Origin: Aeromicrobium ginsengisoli
GTDB taxonomy: Bacteria > Actinomycetota > Actinomycetes > Propionibacteriales > Nocardioidaceae
Direction: 5' to 3'
Assembly (NCBI RefSeq): GCF_004134905.2
Contig: NZ_SDPQ02000001.1
Coordinates: 496,001-560,000, forward strand
Length of the DNA stretch: 64,000 bases
This document shows positions 1 to 8,008 of this stretch, one piece after another. A program made the translations under genes and the position numbers. Every line of letters starts with the position of its first letter. Position 1 is the stretch's first letter. Under the pieces are notes generated by a model. It did no database searches and was not told where the DNA came from. It was given only the letters and a program-made list of their open reading frames with translations.

Positions 1-1
1 G

Positions 2-37
2 GCGCAAAGCCCCAAAGGCGCAGGACACAGGATGTGA
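2..37 (+). CDS. 3' tail of an upstream gene (11 codons)
   Basis: An open frame runs from the window edge to a TGA at 35-37 and overlaps the GTG start of the next gene (GTGA at 34-37). Such overlaps are typical of translationally coupled genes. The 11 visible codons (AQSPKGAGHRM) do not allow any identification. Confidence 0.3.
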   Translation, partial: AQSPKGAGHRM

Positions 38-471
38 CCGAGCAAGCAGCCACCACAGCACCACCCGTCATCCCCACGATCCCGCGACTCTCCCAGACCC
101 CTGGTCCAGAACCACCCACGGAGGCTGCTACCCGGTGGACCGTATCGGCAGAGCGACTGAGACTTATCAGCCGCTTCAATCGGGTCCCCGAGTTTGTTGC
201 TTGGCGAGCACTCACAGAAGAAGAGTTCGCATTCATCGACGCCACCCCAGAGCACTGGCACGCCATCATCTACCTCAACTTCATCGACGGCCGACCGCAC
301 GGCCACCTGTTCTCCATCGACGACATCGTTGCGGAACTGGCAAAGAGAACGATCGACGCGTCGTCACCGCTCGCACGGGCTGCAATCCGTGGCTACTTGC
401 GGAACCTCACACAACGTCGGTTCCTCGTCCAAGCCTTCGAAGACACATTCACGCTGGCAAGCGACTTCTGA
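34..471 (+). CDS. Hypothetical protein, probable winged-helix domain
   Basis: 145 aa. I do not recognise the family. The GTG start at 34 has an AGGA motif at 22-25 and overlaps the stop of the preceding frame, suggesting coupling. The first 35 residues are Pro/Thr-rich and probably disordered. The remainder (about 75-145) has the rhythm of a winged helix: a helix (FSIDDIVAELAKR), a second helix (ARAAIRGYLRNLTQR) and a beta-wing (RFLVQAFEDTFTLAS). That would fit a small DNA-binding protein of a mobile element, for instance a copy-control or transfer regulator, but this is inference from pattern only. Confidence 0.55.
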   Translation: MTEQAATTAPPVIPTIPRLSQTPGPEPPTEAATRWTVSAERLRLISRFNRVPEFVAWRALTEEEFAFIDATPEHWHAIIYLNFIDGRPHGHLFSIDDIVAELAKRTIDASSPLARAAIRGYLRNLTQRRFLVQAFEDTFTLASDF

Positions 472-856
472 GACCGACAGACGGTCACTGACGCGTTGCT
501 CCCCCAGTCGCCTCCCAGCCGGTCGTGAGATTCGACCCGCCTTCAGCCGTCGGTTCGGGTAGTGAACTGCCTCCTCGATCAGATCGGTGCATTCCACCGA
601 CCTCGAGTTCTCCCGTCCAAATCCGCCACACGTGCGACCACGTCCGCCAGGTAGTCCTTTCAAGCCATGTTCAAAAAACACCTCGGCACATAACGAGAAA
701 TCCGTCAGCGGCACCTGCTCTAATCAACTTAGACACACCGCGGATTGCCGGGATGGCGAGCCGGGACATTCGGTTTGATCCGCCTGGATCGCGCCGATAA
801 GAGGATCGGCGGGCCGGGGAGCGACTTCGGCGGCGAGAGCGAAAACGGTGTGTCTA
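472..856. other. Intergenic stretch, no convincing gene
   Basis: 385 bp. Short open frames exist on both strands, but none has a ribosome site plus a protein-like composition. The last part presumably carries the promoter of the lipoprotein gene that starts at 857. I see no clear -35/-10 pair or strong hairpin. Confidence 0.4.
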
Positions 857-1651
857 ATGAAGAAACTCATAGCAGCGACCCTGGCCGCTGGCCTCATCTT
901 GCCTCTCACGGCTTGCTCGGCAGGCAACGCGCCCGTCCGGGCGGACTCATCGAACCCCCCAGCAACCGCGACGACACCGAGCCCGGTGGCGGCAGTCAAG
1001 AACGACGCCGACGGCAAAGCCGACGTGTGCTCGAACGTCGACGCATCGACGTTCGACCTCTCAGAGGACCTGGCGGCCGCTTACACCCAAAAGGAGGTCG
1101 CCGCAGCGGCATGCGAAGCGATCCGATTCCAATACGACGCCGGCTGGACCGACCTCGCCATTCCCGGCCATACGGTGAGGGTGTCGGGCGGCCAAGCCAT
1201 CACCGAAACTCTCCGGCCATGGCTGACCGAACGAGCCTTGAACAACGCGAGCACACTCGCGGTCAAGTCCGCCGATGGTGACGGGGCCGCCGACGACGAC
1301 CTCATCGGGCTGACGATGGTCAATCTGACCAACCCCGACTGGAACCTGCGCGCACAGGACAAGGAAGGCAGCCTGATCGTCGACGACCGGTCGTGGGGGG
1401 ACGCCGACCTCACGATCGACAAGACCGCCGACGCAGCCGGCCGCGAGCGCGTGGACGTGACGATCAAGTTCACCGATCAGATGCTGCTGACCCGCAAGAG
1501 CGACGGCGTGCTGGGATCGGTCCCCGTGACCCGGACAATCACGTACGCCATGTCGCAGACCAGCCTCAAGGACCATCCGTGGCTGGTCGACGGGTGGTCG
1601 GCCAAGTGGACGTACGGCACCCCGACCCTCGACAAGAAGGCGGAGAAGTGA
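857..1651 (+). CDS. Secreted lipoprotein of the mobile element
   Basis: 264 aa starting at ATG 857, which gives a clean lipoprotein signal: MKK n-region, hydrophobic core, and lipobox LTAC with Cys near residue 20. An in-frame GTG lies 9 nt upstream but would only add three residues. After a Thr/Pro/Ser linker (about 25-55) comes a globular domain of about 200 residues ending in a beta-rich, Trp-containing segment (WLVDGWSAKWTYG). Its C-terminal pattern loosely resembles that of the 353-aa protein at 3175-4236, suggesting NTF2-like folds as found in Gram-positive conjugation proteins; that is inference. The stop overlaps the start of the next gene (ATGA, 1648-1654 region), so the two are cotranslated. 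Confidence 0.7.
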   Translation: MKKLIAATLAAGLILPLTACSAGNAPVRADSSNPPATATTPSPVAAVKNDADGKADVCSNVDASTFDLSEDLAAAYTQKEVAAAACEAIRFQYDAGWTDLAIPGHTVRVSGGQAITETLRPWLTERALNNASTLAVKSADGDGAADDDLIGLTMVNLTNPDWNLRAQDKEGSLIVDDRSWGDADLTIDKTADAAGRERVDVTIKFTDQMLLTRKSDGVLGSVPVTRTITYAMSQTSLKDHPWLVDGWSAKWTYGTPTLDKKAEK

Positions 1652-3039
1652 TGAAACAAATCATCATCGCGGCACTGGCCGCGACGCTCCTTCTAGGACT
1701 CGCAGTCCCGGCATCCGCAGGAGACTGGGGCACCGGGTCCGGCGACTCAGGCGGCGGCAAAGACGACAACCCCGGCAACAGCGGGGACCCGAACCCTGGA
1801 GGAGGATCCGGGTCCGGCGGAACCGCCGGAGGAACGAGCGGCCGGTGGTCGCTGTCGGGGACCATCTGGGGCAACCCGACCACCAAGAAGGCCGTAGCAC
1901 CCAGCCCAGCCGCCTCCGGCTCGAAGAAGGTCACGTTGAAATGCTCGGGGTCGAACGCATGGGGACCGTTCCTCGGGCAACGTTGGTCGAGTTGGGGTCA
2001 CCGGACCTCGCAGGGCAACGACAACGGCTCTTATCGATACAACTTCATGGAGGGAGCCTCCCGCACCTGTATCGACGCCCCGCATTTCGTGATTGAGACA
2101 CGCCGCTGCGTCACGCGGATCACCGGCGATGTTACGTGGGCCTATAAGCGCGTGGACGGGAAACCTGTTACCACGCGGAACCTGGGCACGACAACCACGG
2201 CGTTCGCAAAATCAGGCAATAAGGACCTCTCGAAATGCACGTCCGAGTACCAGAAGCACTTCAGTTTCGATGATGAAGTGTGGGGCGAGTACAGGGGCCG
2301 CGCGGCCGCTTTTGAACGCGTCGCCACAATCAAGCGGTTCACCACCCCACACGCAAAATCGGGCAAGACACCCAGGCCAGTCCTGCTCGCCATGGGTCCG
2401 GAACAAAAGGTCAATCCGGTGACCGTCTGGTGGTCCCAGTCTTGCCGCTACGGCGTCGAGCAAGGTCGTAAGAACCGCGACTATTCCGGCAACGGGTGCC
2501 AAGGCAAACCATCCACTTCTGAATGGAAGTGCGGCATTGCTCCGACCGCCTCCCCGTACCTATCCGGCATCCGCAACTCGAAGGAGATCGAAGTATTCCA
2601 CGACGCAAAGCGGCGGCCGATCCGGTTCAAGGCACCCAAGCCCACCGGCGACGTACGGGCGTTCCGGGACAAGTCTGGGACGCTCAATTACGTCTCGGGC
2701 TCGCCGTTCCGGACGATCAGCGGGTCGTCGGTTGCCAATGCGCAGAAGAATTCCACGCAGCATTTCTCGGCGGTTCCGGCGTACGGAACCGCCGTCTCGG
2801 GCTGGCCAACAACGTGGAATGGGCAGTGGTTCCGGGCGGGCCTCCCGGGTCAGAACTTTAAGGCCAGAGTGACGTATCGGTTCTCAGCGGAGTTCAAGCA
2901 CCAGTTCGCAATCGTGACTGGCATCCGCTCGGACGGGTCGCTCATTTACAGGACGAGCACCAAGTGGGCCCGTTCGACCGGCTCCTGTGCCACGCCGAGT
3001 ACCAACTTGGCGATCACCCGCTCGCGCACCAGCAACTGA
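1651..3039 (+). CDS. Secreted Gly/Ser-rich protein of unknown function
   Basis: 462 aa from the ATG at 1651, which overlaps the lipoprotein stop. The N-terminus is a classical Sec signal (MKQIIIAALAATLLLGLAVPASA, cleaved after ASA). A low-complexity Gly/Ser/Asp/Pro tract (about 25-60) follows. The rest is a soluble extracellular domain of about 380 residues with at least eight Cys (e.g. TLKCSG, RTCIDAPH, RRCVT, SQSCRYG, GNGCQG, EWKCG), presumably disulphide-bonded. No catalytic motif is recognised. Coupling with a lipoprotein and position inside an island suggest a surface or transfer-related role. A strong hairpin follows the stop. Confidence 0.7.
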   Translation: MKQIIIAALAATLLLGLAVPASAGDWGTGSGDSGGGKDDNPGNSGDPNPGGGSGSGGTAGGTSGRWSLSGTIWGNPTTKKAVAPSPAASGSKKVTLKCSGSNAWGPFLGQRWSSWGHRTSQGNDNGSYRYNFMEGASRTCIDAPHFVIETRRCVTRITGDVTWAYKRVDGKPVTTRNLGTTTTAFAKSGNKDLSKCTSEYQKHFSFDDEVWGEYRGRAAAFERVATIKRFTTPHAKSGKTPRPVLLAMGPEQKVNPVTVWWSQSCRYGVEQGRKNRDYSGNGCQGKPSTSEWKCGIAPTASPYLSGIRNSKEIEVFHDAKRRPIRFKAPKPTGDVRAFRDKSGTLNYVSGSPFRTISGSSVANAQKNSTQHFSAVPAYGTAVSGWPTTWNGQWFRAGLPGQNFKARVTYRFSAEFKHQFAIVTGIRSDGSLIYRTSTKWARSTGSCATPSTNLAITRSRTSN

Positions 3040-3054
3040 AGCGGTCATAGTCCG

Positions 3055-3097
3055 CCCCGGTACGCAGGTCGATTCGCTCTCCACCTGCGTACCGGGG
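3055..3097 (+). terminator. Hairpin after the lipoprotein/secreted-protein operon
   Basis: Perfect 15-bp inverted repeat, CCCCGGTACGCAGGT at 3055-3069 and its complement at 3083-3097, with a 13-nt loop, starting 15 bp after the stop at 3039. There is no T-run after it, as is common in high-GC actinobacteria. Confidence 0.65.
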
Positions 3098-3174
3098 CAC
3101 TCCTATGCACAAACTCATCGACGGCCGTTAGAAGCAATGGGACAACCAAGCCATGTCTCAAAGAGGAGCACGCC

Positions 3175-4236
3175 ATGTGCAAAGCGAAATCAGCCGGTGG
3201 AGTCCGGTGCAACGGTCACCGGCGCGCCGCAGCCCAGAACTCGATAGTCGCTCTCGCAGCGGCCACGTCACCGTTGTCCCATGCAGAAGCGAGCAGGAAG
3301 ATCGAGGACGCCCGCACGACCGGTGACACTTCGCCCGCCAACCGTGCGGAAATCGACGCGTTCTTGACCGATGCCGCGAGTCGGGCAGAAACATGCGAAG
3401 CACTAGGAACGCGGACAAAGGTGGCCGTCGTTGCCCGCCTTCGTGAAGCGATCGGCCATCTGCGGATCGATCGCGCCACGCTGGCAGCATGGCGCGCTGC
3501 CCTCGGTCGAGAATGGGCGCAGGTCGGCCGGGCCGGCGTCTCGATGCTGCTGTCCGCCACCGTTGCCGCAGGCGTCGGCGGTTGCGGGGCAGGCAGTGAC
3601 GGTCACGTCCCCGAGCCGACAACCTCGGCAACCGTCGCAGCGGCGCAAGTACAGCCGTACGCGGCAAACTCGATCCCGAAACCGGACATCCCCCAGACAG
3701 TTGCCGACTACTTTGGGTCCGAAGCGAACGCGCGAGCGGCATATCGAAAGGCCACCAAGGCCTACATGGCGGCACAGATGGACAGCGAGATGTTGTCCCT
3801 TGACCGCGCCGACGCCACCCCCAACTCTTTCAAGATCCGCACGGCACTCTCCGCTACTGCCAAGTCCAAGTTTGACAAGAGGATCACCAAGGCAGCGGAT
3901 GGCGATCAGCAGGCCTACCAGGACGTTTCAGCACTCACCCTCTTTGACGCGCTCGACGCGAACGCCGCGTCTGGAACTGAGTTTCGACGCGGGGTACCCT
4001 CAACCACCGTGCAGCGGAGAATCGAGGCGCTCCGTATCGCCGATGGTTCAGGAGGGCGACCGAAGGTCACATTCATCTACCGGGGTGCACTACGCATCAC
4101 CGAACACGACCAACGACTGCTCTCTCCGTACGCCGTGAAAACAACCCTATGGCTCACGAAAGGGGGGGAGATCGACGCTTGGGCCAGTGACTGGAAGGCC
4201 GTTGACCCCGGGGAGCAGACTCCGGACCGCTGGTGA
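3175..4236 (+). CDS. Cys-motif N-terminus fused to a lipoprotein-like domain
   Basis: 353 aa, strong AGAGGAG ribosome site just before ATG 3175. Residues 1-20 carry a C-x(8)-RC-x2-H motif (MCKAKSAGGVRCNGH), a short putative metal-binding N-terminus that I associate with actinobacterial mobile-element proteins. Residues 119-136 are hydrophobic and lead into VGGC (Cys137), which looks like a lipobox placed far inside the protein. The C-terminal 190 residues resemble in outline the NTF2-like end of the lipoprotein at 857-1651. Either the hydrophobic stretch is an internal membrane anchor, or a second lipoprotein is translated from an internal start such as the GTG at codon 117 or the ATG at codon 124. 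Function unknown. Confidence 0.6.
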   Translation: MCKAKSAGGVRCNGHRRAAAQNSIVALAAATSPLSHAEASRKIEDARTTGDTSPANRAEIDAFLTDAASRAETCEALGTRTKVAVVARLREAIGHLRIDRATLAAWRAALGREWAQVGRAGVSMLLSATVAAGVGGCGAGSDGHVPEPTTSATVAAAQVQPYAANSIPKPDIPQTVADYFGSEANARAAYRKATKAYMAAQMDSEMLSLDRADATPNSFKIRTALSATAKSKFDKRITKAADGDQQAYQDVSALTLFDALDANAASGTEFRRGVPSTTVQRRIEALRIADGSGGRPKVTFIYRGALRITEHDQRLLSPYAVKTTLWLTKGGEIDAWASDWKAVDPGEQTPDRW

Positions 4237-4251
4237 CCCGCGGGCGAACGT

Positions 4252-4458
4252 TCAGCGCTTGCGTCGCCGCCTGGACGGGGTCACTCGTCCTTCGCCGTCG
4301 CACGAGTTGCAGTTGATGTACGAGTTTGTGTCCCTGTCGATGGCGTACGAGCGGCCCTGTGTGTCGACCTGGTCGCCGTTGGACGGCTCGAACCCCGAGC
4401 CGCCACATCGAGGGCAAGGGACTGCGAGGTCCTCTGTTTGGGCTGCGACTCTTGGCAT
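4252..4458 (-). CDS. Small zinc-ribbon protein (CPRCGGSG type)
   Basis: 68 aa. The start ATG at 4458 is chosen because AAAGGAGAG precedes it at ideal spacing; longer in-frame starts lack this. The protein has two CxxCxGxG-like pairs, CPRCGGSG and CNSCDGEG, separated by about 25 residues, as in DnaJ-type zinc ribbons, followed by a basic tail (RRRRKR). Such small ribbons are frequent in actinophages and islands and may bind nucleic acid or protein. Second gene of a two-gene minus-strand pair with the next entry; both have the same ribosome-site style. Confidence 0.65.
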   Translation of the reverse strand: MPRVAAQTEDLAVPCPRCGGSGFEPSNGDQVDTQGRSYAIDRDTNSYINCNSCDGEGRVTPSRRRRKR

Positions 4459-4492
4459 GGCGGGCTCTCCTTTGGTGGTGTCTATGAACGCG

Positions 4493-4645
4493 TTATCGGC
4501 GCGCATCGGTGTCGGAGGTCTTGACTGGGCACCAGGGGCACCAGACCTCGTGCCCGTGGGAATCGAGGGCGGGACGCCCGTCGTCGTCGAGGACGCTGCG
4601 GGTGCCATGGCATGGATCACAGGTGGTGCTGAGAGTGGTGGTCAT
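4493..4645 (-). CDS. Very small CxxC protein
   Basis: 50 aa from ATG 4645, preceded by CCGGAGAG. It has CDPCHG near the N-terminus and CPWCP near the C-terminus, so four cysteines that could hold one zinc. It ends 34 bp before the start of the 68-aa zinc-ribbon gene and is probably cotranscribed with it. Function unknown; too short for family assignment. Confidence 0.55.
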   Translation of the reverse strand: MTTTLSTTCDPCHGTRSVLDDDGRPALDSHGHEVWCPWCPVKTSDTDARR

Positions 4646-4834
4646 CGGTCGCTCTCCGGTCAGGGGGTCTGCCCCTGTTATCGGCGCACATCGAGGAACG
4701 GTGCTCCAGTAGGACTCCACAACGTTCCTGCCTGTGCTGTAACCGGATCGGGCAGCCCGGACGCGGTTCGACACGTAAAACCGTGAGCACAGCACCCGCC
4801 CCGGCGCTTTCCCTCCCTAACTATGGGAGACCGC

Positions 4835-5230
4835 ATGACCCGCAGCACCAAACGACTCCGCGTGATCGGCTACGTCCGCCTGAGCGACTATCGAGGCAAG
4901 AACGACGCTTCGACCGCCGCAGCGCGTCAACGCGAGGCGATCACTGCAATGTGCGTAGCCCGAGGAGGGGACCTCGTGGACATTGTCGAAAACCTGAACG
5001 TTTCCGGGTCCGATCGCGGTAAGCGCCTAGACCGTCCGGGGCTGGTCAATCTTCGCCCCGACGGCGACCCGACTACAGGCGTACGCGGCAGGCCGATCTT
5101 CGACAGAGTCAAGTATCTGATCCGACGAGCCGCTCTGCCGTGTTCCCTGTTCCCAATTCGTTCCAACCTCGAATGGTGTCAGGCCACACCGCTACGTTCA
5201 GAACACATCCGACTACACATGGAGACCTGA
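4835..5230 (+). pseudogene. Truncated serine recombinase (N-terminal fragment)
   Basis: 131-aa frame whose first 65 or so residues match the start of a serine recombinase catalytic domain: RVIGYVRLSDYRGKND (YxRxS with the nucleophile Ser), RQREAI, then LNVSGSDRGKRLDRPGL. After 'RPGLVNL' the similarity stops abruptly; the remaining 60 residues have no recombinase character, and no continuation is seen in the other frames downstream. It therefore cannot be an active recombinase. ATG 4835 has GGGAGA before it. The TGA at 5228-5230 overlaps the ATG of the next gene (TGATG), so the remnant may still drive translation of the HEPN-like gene. It marks an older recombination event within the island. 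Confidence 0.65.
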
Positions 5231-7266
5231 TGGCCGAAGAAACTGCCGACGAAGCAGGCGAGTCTCCTGAGCCGGAAGACGACCCGACGAGCCCGGCGAA
5301 GTCTGACCCTGCAACATCGGACGCGCCGCCACTCCGCGCTGCGACGTGGTCTGAACTAATCCAGTGTGCGGACTCCGCATTCCTAGTGGGCGGGCACTGG
5401 CACCGCGTCGCTGGACGATTGGCGACCATGATGCAAGGGCTCGGCCTAGACACATCGGATCCTCTCGCCATCCCCCTTAGACGCGGCTTGAACTTCGCGC
5501 TAACTGCCGAGGACGACCGAGCGCACGTTGAGATGGCCCCTTCGGGCTTGCACAACGGCGTTCCATTAGCGCTAAAGCGCGTCCCGGTTGAGGACCTCGA
5601 CGTATGGCGCAGAATCGCGAAGGACGTTACTCACCCTGCTGCCAAGGCGCATTTCTACGATCTCCTGTTCAAGAAGGGCGGACCGCGCGCTCTGAATGAC
5701 GCGGTTGAGGCGGTCCATGCGTACATGGAAGTCGCGAAAGTGGACCACTACGAAGTCCAGGTCGGCGAGGAGGAAGAGCGTCAGTTCAAGTGGGCCGCTC
5801 ACAATCGAAACATGGCAATGGGTCGGGCGCTCTCATTGCGTCACGTGGTCGCGAAAGACTCCGCGTCCGCCGCCCTCGTTGAAGAGGTGCAAGGGCTCGC
5901 CTTGCGGTGTATAAACCGAATCCTGCTGGACCCTTCCCCGCATATCGGCGACCTCTTGATGCTTGTGCGACTCCTGACGCGCGGGCGTCGGACGCTAGCT
6001 CCCCAGCAGTCCGAGGCCCTCAAGGTGGCGATCGAGCAGGCGCTCCACAAGCACCAAGACCGCGATCACGTTATCGACGACTTAGTCGCTCAACTGATCC
6101 TTCTCGAACCCAGCCGCGCAGACGAACTCAACAGAGTCCGCGTTCAGGCCCGCCTCACCATCGCGGAGTCTCAGCCCCACGCCAGCGTCAAGATGATTCA
6201 TCTCGAACGAGCGGCCACCTTGGCACGCAATCATCAGTTTCGCGACCTGCACGACGAAGCAATCAAGCAGATGCAGCGGATCTCACCTGAGGATCTCGGC
6301 TTCCAAACGTTCTCTTCAGAAGCGCCCCTGCAAGCCGAAGTCCTCGCCGCAGAGATTCAGCGGGTCAGTGAAGGGGCTGACTGGCGCGATTCTCTAACGT
6401 CCTGGCTCCAAACAGGTTCACCTTCTGGCAATGCGGAATCCAATCGTGAAGGCGCAGAGGCTCTGGCTCAAGTCTCGTTGGTCAGCCAACTTGGGATGCC
6501 ATCTATCGTTTATGGGCGCGACGGATTGCCGCGCTGGACGGCCAGCACCGACGATGAACGGCGCCAGCACGAGTTGGCACGACATGAAATGTTTGCCGTC
6601 AATTTCAACGGACTGGTTCTCGCCGAGGGACTGGACGCGATCGGGAAGAAGTACGCGACTCCCAACGTCGAAGATCTGACACTCCTCCTGAGTCACGATG
6701 GGGCGGGAGACGTTGCCCTCGCAGGCATGTTCGCCAGAGCTCTCCTGCGCTACTGGAGTGGCGACTTTGAGGGCGCTCTGATGACAGCCGCCCTTCGCGT
6801 GGAGACAGGCGCTCGGCATCTCGCTGTTGCGCTCGACGAGGCCGCATACGTGACGAGTCGTCAGACCGCCCCGGCCGTGTACCTCGGGATCGCCCCCTTG
6901 ATCGATTTGCTGGAAAAGCACGGTCTTGACGAGGACTGGAAACGCTTCCTGCTCACGTACTTCGTATCTCCCGAGGGCCGGAGCCTGCGTCACGATCTCG
7001 CGCATGGGTTCGGACCCGATGACGACAAGCCCCGCATCGAGGCAGCGTTGTCCCTTCGCGCCCTTGGGTTGTTCGTCAATGCGGCTTGGCAGCCAGGCAA
7101 AGATACCGCCCCTGCTACGCCCGTTGTCGGGCTCCATTCCACGGGACTCGTCGAGGCGGCATACCTGCTCTTTCGCCACGCTTTCGGAGGTGTGCCTGTT
7201 ACAACATTGGTCCGGCATGAAGCACGTTCTCTCCTGAGGATCGCGCGAAACTGGCGTCGTGGATGA
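5230..7266 (+). CDS. Large protein with C-terminal HEPN-like (DUF4209-type) domain
   Basis: 678 aa from ATG 5230, with GGAGA at 5221 and overlap with the preceding stop. The N-terminal 35 residues are acidic and Pro-rich. The middle (about 60-480) is helical and unrecognised. Near the C-terminus, residues 587-592 read R-HDLA-H within SLRHDLAHGFG. This is an R-x4-H motif like the ribonuclease signature of HEPN domains and like the conserved RxxxxHG region of DUF4209 proteins; this family match is from memory. HEPN proteins are common toxin or abortive-infection effectors. With no obvious antitoxin partner, it may be a single-gene defence factor. Confidence is good for a real gene, moderate for the HEPN assignment. 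Confidence 0.65.
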   Translation: MAEETADEAGESPEPEDDPTSPAKSDPATSDAPPLRAATWSELIQCADSAFLVGGHWHRVAGRLATMMQGLGLDTSDPLAIPLRRGLNFALTAEDDRAHVEMAPSGLHNGVPLALKRVPVEDLDVWRRIAKDVTHPAAKAHFYDLLFKKGGPRALNDAVEAVHAYMEVAKVDHYEVQVGEEEERQFKWAAHNRNMAMGRALSLRHVVAKDSASAALVEEVQGLALRCINRILLDPSPHIGDLLMLVRLLTRGRRTLAPQQSEALKVAIEQALHKHQDRDHVIDDLVAQLILLEPSRADELNRVRVQARLTIAESQPHASVKMIHLERAATLARNHQFRDLHDEAIKQMQRISPEDLGFQTFSSEAPLQAEVLAAEIQRVSEGADWRDSLTSWLQTGSPSGNAESNREGAEALAQVSLVSQLGMPSIVYGRDGLPRWTASTDDERRQHELARHEMFAVNFNGLVLAEGLDAIGKKYATPNVEDLTLLLSHDGAGDVALAGMFARALLRYWSGDFEGALMTAALRVETGARHLAVALDEAAYVTSRQTAPAVYLGIAPLIDLLEKHGLDEDWKRFLLTYFVSPEGRSLRHDLAHGFGPDDDKPRIEAALSLRALGLFVNAAWQPGKDTAPATPVVGLHSTGLVEAAYLLFRHAFGGVPVTTLVRHEARSLLRIARNWRRG

Positions 7267-7354
7267 CATCTGATTCCAGCGCGCCACAAGAGGGACTGAC
7301 TGAATGCGCCGCTCGTATTGCGCATTGGTCGTAACGAGGGAAGAGCCGCGTTAA

Positions 7355-7437
7355 GCGCATTTGATGACGCAGCGTGGGGCTGGATAGGCGCATTTGGTGA
7401 CGCACGGCCCGCTCTGGAGAGAGCATTTGATGTCACA
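7355..7437 (+). repeat. Three 17-bp direct repeats, exact 33-bp period (iteron-like)
   Basis: GCGCATTTGATGACGCA at 7355-7371, GCGCATTTGGTGACGCA at 7388-7404 and GAGCATTTGATGTCACA at 7421-7437. Start-to-start distance is 33 bp both times, about three helical turns, placing the copies on one face of the DNA. The GCGCATT core also occurs at 7320-7326 and inverted at 7303-7309. The array lies in the 255-bp gap (7267-7521) between two converging genes, which holds no gene of its own. It is therefore not an obvious promoter operator; origin, partition or recombination-site roles are possible. Confidence 0.7.
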
Positions 7438-7521
7438 CCCTTGGTGCATCTGACGGCGCACGGCTGGTGCCGGTCCGGACGCACATCGTCGTAGCCGAGA
7501 ACAGGGGTGAAGATCGGTTTG

Positions 7522-7803
7522 CTAGTCGCCCTCCGCCCGGAGGCCTCCCGGTAAACGGCGTTGCGGGGAGATCATGTCGGCGTGCACCCAGCACACGCGA
7601 AAGTCGCCAGTGCCGTCGACACGGACGACTTGGGCCCACCATGGTCCTCCGCCTGGCTGGCGAGACCATGCGACCAGGAAGGCGGGCTCGCCGGGCAGCC
7701 CTGAACGAGGCTCGGCGTGAAGCCATACGTGGCGGGTCTTCGGCTCATCGATCGGTGGCTCCAGGCGGGCCACCCGGTCACCGGCCGGGCGGGCATTGCT
7801 CAT
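7522..7803 (-). CDS. Small Trp-rich hypothetical protein
   Basis: 93 aa from ATG 7803. This start is favoured because a TATGTT box sits six bases upstream, as in leaderless actinobacterial transcripts; the longer frame would need a TTG inside that promoter. The sequence is rich in Trp and Arg (HVWLHAEPRS, VAWSRQPGGGPWWAQVV, WVHADMI) and ends before 7522. I do not recognise the family. It lies at the 3' end of the metallophosphoesterase gene group and may be transcribed both from its own promoter and from that operon. Confidence 0.55.
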   Translation of the reverse strand: MSNARPAGDRVARLEPPIDEPKTRHVWLHAEPRSGLPGEPAFLVAWSRQPGGGPWWAQVVRVDGTGDFRVCWVHADMISPQRRLPGGLRAEGD

Positions 7804-8008
7804 TCCTCGAACATACTTTCGAAGAAAGGTTCTTGACAACCACGCTACGCGCGCGCCCCGAGGGATGGGCGCGTAACGTCCTCCAGAACCCGGCGGCCCC
7901 TCGGCGGCCTTGCACGGATGCTTCGCTCCCTTCGAGCCGTCGGGCCACCCAATTTGTTGCCGTCCAGGGTGGGCCTGGAGGAAGGCCTTCGATCCACCAG
8001 ACCGTCAC
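7778..8008 (-). CDS. Possible small coupled ORF
   Basis: 76 aa. The GTG start at 8008 overlaps the TGA of the 98-aa gene (GTGA, 8005-8008), as expected for coupling, and the N-terminal half is Trp-rich (VWWIEGLPPGPPWTATNWV) like its neighbours. Its 3' end overlaps the start of the 93-aa gene by 26 bp and the C-terminal half is Arg/Ser-rich and less protein-like. It may therefore be a real short gene, a degraded one or chance. Confidence 0.35.
   Translation of the reverse strand: MTVWWIEGLPPGPPWTATNWVARRLEGSEASVQGRRGAAGFWRTLRAHPSGRARSVVVKNLSSKVCSRNEQCPPGR
7810..7839 (-). promoter_or_regulatory. Probable leaderless promoter
   Basis: On the minus strand TTGTCA (7839-7834), 18-nt spacer, TATGTT (7815-7810), six bases, then the ATG at 7803. 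The spacing would place the transcription start at or next to the start codon. Confidence 0.45.

Noticed and set aside
4835..5230. Functional small serine resolvase
   Set aside because: Only the first 65 residues or so match; the rest of the catalytic domain and any DNA-binding domain are missing in all frames.
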